From Amyelois transitella (Eukaryota; Arthropoda; Insecta; Lepidoptera; Pyralidae), in contig NC_083531.1 of NCBI RefSeq assembly GCF_032362555.1, positions 2,418,001-2,482,000 of the forward strand: a DNA stretch of 64,000 bases, written 5' to 3'. The notes beneath the pieces are model-generated. The model did no database searches and was not told the origin of the DNA. It saw only the letters and a program-made list of their open reading frames with translations. Of this stretch, positions 13,401 to 24,900 are shown piece after piece. Numbering within the stretch: position 1 is the stretch's first letter; each line of letters starts with the position of its first letter. The position numbers were made by a program, and so were the translations under genes.

Positions 13401-13714
13401 TTAAACCAAAATGCAGAATGCATATACTTACCCATCTTTAAAGGCTTCACGAAAGGGGCTAAATCACTAAATTCATGTTCAAATATTTTGGCGGTAACAT
13501 CTGACATGTAAATAGATATTCTTTTTTTTGCGAGGAAGTTTGCAAATTCTGAATTCTTATTATCACCATATCTCACTGTGTTTAAGAGGCCCACAGTATG
13601 ATCCGTGTGTGCGTGACTGAGGAAATATGCCTGTGTATCATATTTCTCAAAATTATCTACGTATATTCCCGGAATTTCATCGATTTCTCCACAAAAACTA
13701 GAGTCGCAACCCAT
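10405..13714 (-). CDS. Artemis/SNM1-family nuclease (metallo-beta-lactamase plus beta-CASP)
   Basis: Four exons on the minus strand: 13432-13714, 12418-12568, 11465-11773 and 10405-10780, with introns of phase 1, 2 and 2 and GT-AG ends. They join to 372 residues plus stop. Residue 20 (D) and SHAHTDH at 33-39 are metal-binding motifs 1 and 2. H122 in [10 protein letters not shown] is motif 3 and D143 in YTGDFR motif 4. D175 in YLDTTF begins the beta-CASP part, [11 protein letters not shown] is motif B, and [11 protein letters not shown] carries the last conserved His. This is the order known in Artemis (DCLRE1C), which opens DNA hairpins and trims ends in non-homologous end joining in the nucleus. 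The length equals the catalytic core; the long C-terminal tail of vertebrate Artemis is absent. SNM1A/Apollo are the alternatives, but the short N-terminus beginning just before motif 1 and the YLDTTF phrase favour Artemis. Introns hold S1, S2 and S4 repeats. Confidence 0.92.
10812..10965 (-). repeat. S2 interspersed repeat (intron 3 of the Artemis-like gene)
   Basis: Reverse-oriented: 'cgggtagacagagtcgac', then 'cgacaggttgctagcccatc' and 'gcctaaaagaagaatc'. Lies between exons 3 and 4. Confidence 0.8.
11841..12091 (+). repeat. S1 tRNA-derived SINE
   Basis: The tRNA-like head 'ctctgtggcgcagcgg' (pol III A box) and 'gggttcaaatcccgg' (B box) is followed by the S1 body and a 'tatatttattatttattta' tail. 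It sits in intron 2 of the Artemis-like gene. Confidence 0.9.
12186..12370 (+). repeat. S4 interspersed repeat
   Basis: 'atgctgcagtgcag', 'cgcttcttctgcactgacgc' and 'ttgacgtcaacc' define this family; a scrap of S2 ('ggtgccgggaaccacacggc') follows it at 12370-12393. Confidence 0.75.
12418..12568 (-). CDS. Artemis-like exon 2 (motifs 3 and 4)
   Basis: A 151-bp exon between a 'ttttcag' acceptor (12569-12570) and a GTGAGA donor. It enters in phase 1 and leaves in phase 2, exactly joining exon 1 (...LKMG) to exon 3 (YTQNDVKK...). It encodes the stretch ending VLYTGDFR and supplies two metal ligands, so the gene would be dead without it. An S2 copy begins about 20 bp upstream of its acceptor. Confidence 0.92.
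12590..12797 (-). repeat. S2 interspersed repeat (intron 1 of the Artemis-like gene)
   Basis: Diverged minus-oriented copy with 'ttgctagcccattgcctaaa' and 'cccatgggaaagaaatgg'. Confidence 0.75.
12832..12912 (-). repeat. S2 fragment
   Basis: 'gtgacaggttgctagcctat' and flanks, minus orientation, inside the same intron as the copy before it. Confidence 0.7.
12933..13030 (+). repeat. S1 SINE with internal deletion
   Basis: tRNA-like head 'cctctgtggagcagtgg' and B box 'ggttcgaatcctgg' joined almost directly to the S1 end 'caatctgtgtaatgtccca'. Confidence 0.75.
13030..13292 (+). repeat. S3 interspersed repeat
   Basis: Begins 'actagatgtgcccgcaactt', contains 'ggcatcattgaagctctcaa' and ends 'tataatattagtaaagata'. 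Confidence 0.85.
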
Positions 13715-15710
13715 TATGTAGTTAGAAAAGAGAACAGCAGAATCTGTGTGTTATTAGTATTTTGATTACGTAAAAGTAATCTATGATTAACATAAACTGC
13801 AATATATAACAGCTTTCCAGACTTTAGATTGTAAAAATAAAAAAAAGAAGGAACCGCACAATAAGGAAAGGAAACCAAGAAGTAAACAAATAACACCGCT
13901 GAGTCCACCGCAGTTGGTTGAGCTGTTGTGTTGTGACATGCTAGTGACAACTGACATAGATGTCTTATAAAACGTAAAAGCGCCAAACTCAGGTTGCAAT
14001 CAGTGGTGCTGTGCATAAAGGCACGGAATAATATAACACATAATAGAAGCAGTATTTCCATTTAATTCATACGTATCTGTCCTGTCGTCAAACCTACTTA
14101 TAAAAATATATACTTAAAAGTCTAAAACAAAAAGATAGAACAAGCACACTAGGGAGGCGCTATTATTGGTTTTATTCTAGTTAATACACAACTATGACAA
14201 TAAAAATAAAGACAAGATTATTTTTAAAATATCATAGGTAACATTATCATGACGCAATTACATTTTATTACATTTGAGGTACATAAAAACAAAGCTTATA
14301 AACACTTCTGTACCTACTACTATAGATTTCATAAGACATTTGTAATCATTCAGCGACTGGCTGTAATGTAACAATTTGTGTTTGTATGTCGACTTGATCA
14401 AATATGATTATTCTATAAATAATCTGGGGAATTAGTTAACGATTCTGTTGTTAATGCACTCAAAGACAGAGCAGCAAGTAATTATGAAGAGGATTATGTC
14501 TCAGGAGTACATAACTTTGGTAACCCAGTTACGTTTCCATAACATTTCCATCAATGAACCGAACAATACTGTACATATTTCTATTAGTCTATGACTGGGA
14601 TTTTCCCGAAATACGTTTTTTGCTTGGTTGGCCCCGTTACCCTAACCCAGAGTTCTCATTCACCCCACAGACACTGATTTCAAACCCAAGCCCAACACAT
14701 CTATTTCTGTTGTGTATGTGTTTCGCAGTGTTCTGATTCCATCCACCATTTCCATTTGGTGGAATAAGTTATTCATTCGCCATAAATATATTTTTGTAGA
14801 TTTCTCAACTTAATGAAATTTCATTAATTTTCGTTGTACACGTTTTCGGACCGAATTGTTTTGATGCTGCAGTGTTTTTGTTACGTAATACAAAGTTATT
14901 ATTTATTGTGATAATGATAGAGTGTAGCTACATATTCTCCAAAACAATTATTTTCATGTCGGGTCAATGTTAATAAGTTTGCAAAAAGGTAAGTAATCTG
15001 ATTTCCCATTGCGCACTGTTCATACATTTTATCACCTTTTTCCCGGGGTGGTAGAAATAAGATCTTTTCCACTCGATATAAGCCCTTGACTTTAAGTTTC
15101 TTTGAATTTGGAAGAAGCGAAAGAAGTATGCAGAGATCGTGTGTAGAGGAAAGATGTAGTCTCTGCCTACCCCTTTGCGAAAGAGGCGTGAATATATATG
15201 TATCATCTTTAATTATTTACATTTATCAACTCACAACTTGTGTGCTGCAATGTCAGACATAGTTATAGTACAAAGCGTATGCGCAGATTTCCACAGTCTC
15301 ACACGAGTGCTCAACCATTGTTCATTTTTTAAATAATCTATGTAGGTAGGCTTGTAGCAATCGTTTAATTACCATTGAAGTTACCTTTGTTTTTAATTTT
15401 AGCCTGTTAGTCTTTCTTTAAACATGAATAAATATTAATTAAATTTTCATGTAAGCTCATTTGTAGTAGTAGTAGTATTATATTGGATTTTGATCTGAAA
15501 TTCTTCTTCTCATCTTCCCGTGCATATTGTTAAACTCAATGAAGGTGAATGCTTATAAATTTGGGATTCTTCTTTTATGTGGTGGGCTAGCATCCTTATG
15601 GCTTAATTCGTATGTAAAGTGCCGAGTACCAAAGTAACATCTGATTAACATAGTAAAAATGTATTTAATTGATGTGGAAAGTGCTTAAAATCTTTCAGAA
15701 TAACGCTACA
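13715..15710. other. Divergent intergenic region between the Artemis-like and zinc-finger genes
   Basis: The two genes are transcribed away from each other from this 2-kb stretch, so both promoters should lie here. I see no convincing coding exon. It contains an LTR-less retrotransposon scrap (15107-15205) and an S2 scrap at 15541-15605. A microsatellite-like 'gtagtagtagtagta' lies near 15463. Confidence 0.5.
15107..15205 (+). repeat. Non-LTR retrotransposon 3' scrap
   Basis: 'gaagcgaaagaagtatgcag', 'gatgtagtctctgcctaccc' and 'gaaagaggcgtga' match the end of the reverse-transcriptase frame better preserved at 37491-37833. Confidence 0.7.
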
Positions 15711-15969
15711 ATGGGTACGGAGATATCAAAAGAGGAAAAAAATAATTCAAGCAATACAGACCATGAAACTAAATATATACAATCAACAACAGATATAACA
15801 AAAATACCTAGTGTATTTGTGAATAAAGACTTATTGAACTTTGTGTTGACAGAGCAAAGAGTGACAAAGTATGATAGAAAAGTTTATGAGGTACACGGAC
15901 AGTTTTATGCAGAGGATGAGTATAATGAGTTTGGTGACATCACACCATTTAAAATTTATGCTCAAAAAG
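15711..15969 (+). CDS. Zinc-finger gene exon 1
   Basis: Encodes 86 residues, first acidic and Ser/Asn/Lys-rich, then a stretch with VTKYDRKVYEVHGQFY and no finger. Donor AAAG|GTGAGT, phase 1. The ATG at 15711 follows a possible 'ctttcag' acceptor (15692-15698), so the 5' UTR may be spliced. Confidence 0.6.
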
Positions 15970-18900
15970 GTGAGTTTTTTTAGAGGATGTAAAAAAAAAA
16001 ATCAAAAAACAAACCAGGGATGGAGGTGGGTGTAGGGTATGTAAGGGCAGATGGAATCGCATTGGACCGAAAATTAAATTGTTTTCAAAGTAGTTTCATA
16101 ATATAAAAAAATATAAAAAATAATACCGTGTGGTTCCCAGCACCAATACAAAAAAATAGGACCACTCCATCACTGTCCCATGGGTGTCGTAAAAGGCGAC
16201 TAAGGAAAGGCTTACAAATTTGGGATTCTTTTTTAGGCGATGGGCTAGCAACCTGTCACTATTTGAATCTCAATTCTATCAGTAAGCTAAATAGTTGAAC
16301 GTGGCCATTCAGTCATTTCAAGACTGTTAGCTATGTCTACCCTGCAAGGGATATAGATGAGACCATATGTATGTATAAATAATACTTGTAATATTTTTAT
16401 AAATACTATTAAAAATATTTACATCATCAGAGGGCCTTGCGAGAGGTACATTTAGTTTGGCGAAAAGAAATGTAAAACCTATAATAATAATATAAATATA
16501 TACGGGGCAAATTACACTGATTGAGTTAGCCTCTAAGTAAGTTCTTTGAGACTTGTGTTACGAGATACTAACTCAATGATACTATATTTTATAATAAATA
16601 CTTACATAGATAAACATCCAAGACCTAGGCCAATCAGAAAAAGTTATTTTCTCATCATGCCCTGGCTGGGATTCGAACCCGGGACCTCCAATGTCAGAGA
16701 CAAGCGTATTACCGCTGCGCCACAGAGGCCGTCATAACAAAACCTAGTCCACACACAGTTTGTATAAGTCAATCGAAAGAGTCACTTAATTGTTTACTTG
16801 GCAAAGTGGTTTTGTACTTCCCTTTAACCTGCAGGTCTCAAGTTCGTTTCCCGGCAGGTCCTGTTTGATAACAATATTTTTCTGATTGCCTCAGCTCTTA
16901 GATTTTAGAAGTTTGGTTATAGCTAATCTGGGTGATATTGTCCCATATTTATTGTTTATCATAGTTAAGCATATGATATTTTTATATTACAAATGTTGTA
17001 ATTATAGTTTCAGATTCCAAAAAGCTTGATATGGAAATAAAAATGTGTAACCATGGATATATAATTAATTCGACAATATTTCTAAGCATCGTTAATTTCC
17101 ACACATTAATGGTTGCTATTGATGATTATTTAAATTGTTTTGTTTGCGATAAAATTATTTGGAAAGAAGATGAGGATGATCATATCAGGAGTGATGAACA
17201 TCAGATTAACTTGGATAAATATCCGCCTTTGGAGAAATTTGGTTTAAGCATTATGAGACTGGTAAGTTAGTGAACTTAAATAAGAAAAGAAGAATAATAT
17301 TCTTCTTCCTTTGCTTCGATCACAGTTGCATCCTCAGCACTCTGGAGAGGAGCCCAGGGTATGCCTTTGACCATGTATCCTGGATTGGGTGAGCCTGGTT
17401 TTTACACAACCATCTGTCCTCCACAACCTTTGCAGGGGAACCTATCTCAGATGGGGTTGATCATGGTTACACATTCAGTTACCAGATTGTGCAGGTTCCC
17501 TCACGATGTTTTCAAGAGCTTTGGTTAGTATTAACACTAATGTACATAACTTCGATAATAGTCATTGGTACATGGTCGAGGTGTACCACATGTTTCTAGA
17601 AGAGTAGACGCAGCCCATAACTGAGACATTCGGCCCTGAAAGAAACTCTTAAAGTGATAGTGAGCGTGAAAGGTGGAGAACATGTGAATACGTAGTAAGA
17701 AGTTACTGCATCTCTTCGTCTTCCACAACCTATTTTTTTACCGTTATGATTCATATACACTCAACTAGCTGTGACCGCGACTTCGTCCGCGTGGAATCGT
17801 TATTTTGGGCATCATTGAAGCCCTCAAGGATGAATAATTCCCCCGTTTTTTTTTCACATTTTCCATTATTTCTTCGCTCCTAATAGTTGCAGCGTGATGT
17901 TATATATCCTAAAGCCTTCCTCGATAAATGGTCTATTGAAAACAAAAATAACAGATAAAGTATACGAATACGAAATCAGTATTAATAGTCATAGCGAGTT
18001 CTAAAATAAGTGAGCGCCATCTATTAAGCTTTTATGTAACTAAATTGAACATCCACATTCATTGTGTTTTTTTATAAAATCAATAGACTGCAGTGTGTTT
18101 TTGTCATTAACGATATGTATAAAACAAAGTAGAAATTCTAGCTTAATCTTATCTAAAGTAAACTATTTAATTTAATTTTTTCTTTTTTAGCTTTATCTTA
18201 TCTAAATTAAATACTTTAATTTAAGTTTTGAAGCAATAATTGAAGTTTTTCAATTACATATATACATAACTTCTTTTATCCTTTATCAATTTTAATGAAA
18301 CAAAGTTTTGACAATGCACGTAAATACATCTGTGGAAGTCGTGTTCAAATCGCTCGAAGTAATAAATTATAAAAAATTCGCAAATTCGAAATAACAGTTA
18401 TATAACTCAGACAGACTAACAAAAATTACAAATATTTTTATTTATTTTTTGGTTTCATCTGTTTTTGGAAAGATATAATATACCTACTCGATTTGAACTG
18501 TTTTATTATATGTACCTCTGTTTTGATGAAATAAAATATTTAGAAGTTATAACAGAAGACTAGCTTTAACACGCAGCTTCGCCCGCGCGGTTTTAGCGCC
18601 GACAACTACAAAAAGAGTACAGTTTTTTTTTGCAAATCCCACGGGATCTATAATTTTTACCGGGATGAAAGATGCCTATGTCCTTCTCGAGACTCTTAAT
18701 CCACATGTTTCTTACGAATATACATAAAAACTACTGATTTCCACGAAAAATACATACATATAATCACGTCTATATCTCTTGCGGGGTAGACAGAGCCAAC
18801 AGCCTTCAAAAGACTGAAAGGCTACGTTCAGCTGTTTGGCTTAATGATAAATAATAAATAAATAAATGTATACGGGACAAATTACACAGATTGAGTTAGC

Positions 18901-21900
18901 CTCGATGTAAGTTCGAGACTTGTGTTACGAGATACTAATTCAACGATACTATATTTTATAATAAATACTTGTATAGATAAACATCCAAGACCCCAGGCCA
19001 ATCAGAAAAAGATCTTTTCTCATCATGCCCTGACCGGGATTCGAACCCGGGACCTCCGGTGTCACAGACAAGCGTACTACCGCTGCGCCACAGAGGCCGT
19101 CAAATGATATAAATGATAGAATTGAGATTCAAATAGTGACAGGTTGCTAGCCCATCGCCTAAAAGAAAAATTCCAAGTCTTATAAAGACTATCCCTTAGT
19201 CGCTTTTAACAACATCCACGGGAAAGAGATAGTCCTATTCCTTTTTTTTTATTGGTGCATTTAAATATATAAAAGCGAAAAACATTCACTCACTCATTCA
19301 CTCACTCACCAATCACGAAATCTTAATTGGACCAATACCTACGTGTAATTTTGTAGGAAGGTAGATTATTAGTAGGAGACGTGTATCAAGAAACGATTTT
19401 TGGAAATTCAATCCCTAATTGTATTAACTTTCTTCTTGATATCAGCCGCTGTTTTACAGTTAAAATCTAGAATTGGAATTTGGTATAGTCGCCTTTTACG
19501 GCATCCATGGGAAAGAGATAGAGTGGTCCTATTCTTTTTTCTATTGCTTCCCGGCACCACCACACGGCGCTATTGTAATTTTCACGAAATTCAACACAGA
19601 TATAGGAGAGCCCCGCGCAAAAGTAAGTTACCATAAAATATGCGAAATTTCAAGAAGATTAAGTCTCCTTGGGGTAAACAAAATTACTTCCGCGATATTG
19701 TTTGATTGATGTTTATAACGTAAATATTGTCTCTCAGAAAAACGAACACGGCCATTGTGGCGTTTGCAATACAGTATTGCATAAAAACTATCTAGAAACC
19801 CATTCGGAAGAGGGAAGTCACTGTGATAAACAGACGATAGCATCTCTAAATGCTACTCGTACTACGAAGCGGCATAAAAAAGTAAGACGAAAAAAGAAAA
19901 AAGGCGGAAAGCAAAACAATGATAATGCTACGGATATTAAGAATACTGATACAAATTTAATCAATAATAATGTTATGTCGATAATGGAAATCCAGAATGA
20001 TGATAAAAAAATAAATAACGACGAAAAAACAACAAGAGCAGAGATGAACAATAATGATACGAATAATGAGGAAGCAGCACTTACAGAAATCGAGAATAAT
20101 GATGACAATGCAAATGGAAATAATGATTGTGCAATGAATAAAGAAATAAATAATGATGAATCATACGAAAATACATTAATGAAATCCACAGTTTCTGTTA
20201 AAGTTCTGAATAATGTTCTAGAAATGTCATATTATACTTGGAATATGATTTGTATTAGTAAAGCATCTAAAAGTAATACATTTTATTGTATGGCTTGCAA
20301 GATTGCCAATCAATTAGAAAAAATTGAAAATCATATCGTTGAAAAAGTGCATGATGATAATTTGAAAAGATTTAAAATTAATCATATTTACAAAGATCAT
20401 GTTATTCGACAGGTAAGTTAATTTAAGCGGTTATTATATGACTAGCTGATGCCCGCACATTCGTTCGCGTGGCTGAACGATTTTTGATAATGAATCCTAT
20501 TCTATATTCCGTAATTCCTTCGTATAGCTGGACCATCATGGTTCTCCATCAATCGTCACATTTTTAAGATCATTTATATCTTCTATGACAGACAAAAAGC
20601 TCTGTATTCAAATTCAAATATTACTACTGTTTCCTCACCGCCTAATTTTAATTTCAAATAAATTAATTTGATGTAGGTATAGTTTTTTTTTATACTGTTT
20701 TATTATATGTTTTTAATGAAAAGTTGCAATTTTATTTCAGGATGACAAGTTCAGTCACTGTGGTACATGCAATACTGTACATTTTTTGAGCGGAATCGAC
20801 GAACATATTAGTAAAATGCATAAAAGTAAGAAAGCAGTTGCAGAACCACTGAGTTCACCTGAATCCCATTTAGGAAATAAACAAATTCTGAAAGATAAAT
20901 GTCTTCTTTCCGAAACCAGAAATAAAAATAATGAAAAAACAAATATAGATGCAAACATTAATGATAAAATAAATGCAATCATTAATGAAAGACATTTCGT
21001 GATTTTATGCGGATATAAAATCAATATTTCATTGATGTCTCTTCACGTTATTTTTCGTTATGTGAACGGATTCTATTGTGGACTGTGCAGAATTAATTTT
21101 CCATTCTTTTATATACAAGTTCATATATGTAATCCTATGCATTTACTTTTGTTGAAATCTGTACCGGCGTTGCCTCAATATGGCTATAATTATATAAGAT
21201 TGGTAAGTATTTTTTTCTATTAAATAGTCGTTGCTCTGCAAGGGAAGAAAAAGTCGCGCGTGTAAAGAAAGTTGATAAAAAAGACTGACTTGGGTTAACT
21301 TAAAATTATATTAAGAGCCATTTCACACGTTTTAACAGTGCAGCCCTTATTTAAGTTACATAATTTTATCCAAAACTAAGACGAACATTATAAATGTTCA
21401 ACTTACATCAAATTACTAGATAATATTATAATCGATTTAATGAGCTAAGACAACTGGGTTTATTATGCAGTTTTGTTGACATGTGTCAAAAATCTTCAAA
21501 AATTGCATTAAGTAATACTTAAGCGCTCCCTAACGTACCTTTATTTTATCTCGGACGTTTCGAATCATGTAATAATCATGTCGCCGAGCGACTTTTCAGA
21601 AGATAAAATAAAGTTACGTAACGTTTAATACCTGTATTATTTATATATAGTATCATGCAACGCGTAAGTTTAAAATCAGTCATACGGTACATGGATGTAT
21701 AAATGTTGCCAACAGTTTTTTTTTGTACAGGTCAATGGGTTACCGCATTGTGGCATTTGCCATTGTGTTGTACAACCAGACTTACTGTTGCACCACATTC
21801 AGAACGCAGGTCATGTAATATTGACCAACTTAGCTCTTGGCAAGGCTATGTTACAGAATTTTCCAACTGCTGCTGGAATAGAGACAAGACTAAATAACGA

Positions 21901-24900
21901 TGTAGCAAACATAAATAACGATGTTGCAAACATAAACAATGACAATGAAAATATAAATAATGATGTTGGAAACATAAATAATGATGTTGCAAACATAAAT
22001 AATGACGATGAAAATATAAATAATGATGTTAGAAACATAAATAATGATGTTGATAACATAAATAATGTTGTTGCGAATAAAATTGACGATATTTCTAAAC
22101 CAAGCAGCGATTTTTTAAATGATAACAATAACGTTTCTAATATGAATAATGATGCCACAACTATTAACAACGATGAAATTGAAAATACACAGACTTCGTC
22201 AGTTGACGATGGAAATATAGTGAATGATGTTTTGGTTGAAAAAACAAATGAATCAGGTTTAGCCGAGAAATTCTCAAATAAAGACAGCAAAATTGATTCA
22301 GCAGATGTTTTTGAAATAGAAGTTGCTTTAGGTAGATCTAAAATTACATTAATGTCCTACCACGCTATGGTGCCTAAAGGCGACGGAGATAGACATTGCT
22401 TTCTTTGTAGAAAAAATGTGGAATACGATCAGGTGAAAAATCATATTGATAGTGATTTGCATATGGAAAATATGAAGAAACACAAATTTTTAATTGAATA
22501 TGGCGAAAATTTTATTAGACAGGTGAATAGTTAGCTCAATCACATATATATGGTATCGCCTCATGTTTTATATGTTAAGTTACTTTTTTGGCGACGGGCT
22601 AGCAACCTATCACTAATCTCAATTCTTATTATTAAGCCATAAAGATAATTATGGCATTTCAATCTTTGCGAGAATGTCTGCTCTGACAACCCCGCAAGGG
22701 ATATGGACGTGATTAATTGTATGTATGTACTTATATATTGTTCTTCTATGTTTTGCTATATAAGTATTTATTTTATTTAAAATATAGAATCGTTGAGTTA
22801 CTATTTCGAGGCTTACTTATGTGTGTAATTTGTTGCCATATGTATTTATTTATTTAACTCATTAAATAGTCATTGGTAAGTAGTCACATGTAAAGGAAGT
22901 ATCAAATAAAACTTCAACATTTTCATTTTCAGAATACTTTATTGTACCACTGTGCGTTTTGCAACACAATATTGAGACGCGCTGATTTTAAAGCGCACTT
23001 AAACTGTACGTCACATGAAAATAACAAGAAATTAATGTCATCATTTAAAAAGAAGCAATTAAAAAAATATATATGTAAAGCCTACGAAAAGCAAAAAGAG
23101 TGCATATTCTTCCGCGAAAAGGAGACAGATATAAAAGTTACTCTGTCACTTTGTAAAACAAATGATGAATCTATAGAAATTTTAAAGCAAAACGAGTTTG
23201 ATTTACCGCGCAAAAATGATATAGAGACAAAATCGAACGCGTCATCTTCTACCACAAATACTGAACCCAACGAAAATTTGAAGAAAACCCAGACTTATTC
23301 ATCGTGCCTAAAGGCATTGATGTTTACAGACAGTCTTTCAACTTCCGCCACAAATGTTAATTCGAATGAAAATTCCAAACAAAGCGGGTCTAATTTATCG
23401 TGCGAAAAAGAATCACAGATTATAATAGACAGTCTGTCAACTTTTATCACAGATGTTGAATCCAATGAATGCGAAAAGGTATCAGAAATTGTAGACAGTC
23501 TCTCAACTTCTACCACAGATGATTCTAAAGAAAATTTGAAGCATAGCGAGTTTAAATTATCCCGCCAACAATTTGACATTGAAGACTGTATGTCAACGTC
23601 AAATAAAAAATTAAAACAAAAAGAATCTTTATTCTTCCATAAAAATGAACCAGAGGTCAACGCGAGCGTGTCTTCGTCCACACAGCTTATGTCGAATGTA
23701 AATTTTAAAAAGAGGAAGCTAGTGATATTGAAAGGTTACAATTTAAAATACGCATTGAATTGGGAGGCGTGGCATGCGATTTCCAAAGTTAGAAATACTT
23801 ACCAAAGATGTTCACATAAATGCTTATTATGCAGGGACCTTTTAAATAATAAGAAAGATATATATGTTGCAGTCAAAACTCTTAACCAGTCAAAAGTACT
23901 TTTGACTAGCAACAAAAAAGCTTTTTGGGTGGTTTACAAAAAAAATACCTAACACTCGAAGGGTGATCGCTCGCTGCGCTCGCGATCACCCTTCGAACCT
24001 ATCACATGCATGTCGCGTCTGAGAACAATGTCCGAAAAGAATACGACTACTTATTTGTTAGTAAGAGCGCGTACCTGCTTCATGCAGCAACGGTCAAAAG
24101 TACTTTTAACTGATTTTGCTAGTCAATAGTACTTTTGACTGGTTAAGTGCTAGTCAATAGTACTTTTGACTGGTTAAGAGTTTTGACTGTGACATATATA
24201 ATCACGTTAATAGCGTAAAACATACGTGTAACTTAAGGCTGCCTTTTATGACTGAATATTTTCCTGATTTACTTAGACAGGTAATTATTATTTGTTTTAT
24301 TTTTACTTTTATGAAAAATGTGCCGTGTGGTTCCCGGCACCAATACAAAAAAGAATAGGACCACTCCATCTCTTTCCCATGGATGTCGTAAAAGGCGACT
24401 AAGGGATAGACTACATAAACTTGGGAGTCTTTTCTAGGCGATGGGCTAGCAACCAAGCTGCTTCGCTTAGTGATAGAATTGAGATTCAAATAGTGACAGG
24501 TTGCTAGCCTGTCGCCTAAAATAAGAATCCTAAGTTTATAAGACTTTCCCTTTAGTCGCCTCTTTCGACATCCATGGGAAAGAGATTGAGTGGTCCTATT
24601 ATTTTCCTACTGGTGCCGGAAACCACACTGCACATCTTTTAAATATTACAAACGACGAACGATGAATTCAGCCACCTAAAAAATAATATAGGTTTTTCGC
24701 AAATCCCACAGTAACTTATAGTTTTTACCATTTCTGGACGGCCTCTGTGGCGCAGTGGTAGTATACGCTTGTCTGTGACAACGGAGGTCCCGGGTTCGAA
24801 TCCCGGCCCGGTTTGACACACCATCTCAAATATATTCGCGCCATAAAAAAATTTACGACTTCTGTGGCGCAGTGGTAATACGCTTGTCTGCGACACCGGA

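Noticed and set aside
13714-14061. Open frame upstream of the Artemis-like start (minus)
   Set aside because: Ends exactly against the start codon, has no family features and is probably 5' UTR or promoter.
21811-22290. Phe/Leu-rich minus-strand frame
   Set aside because: Complement of the NINND repeat; no splice or start context.
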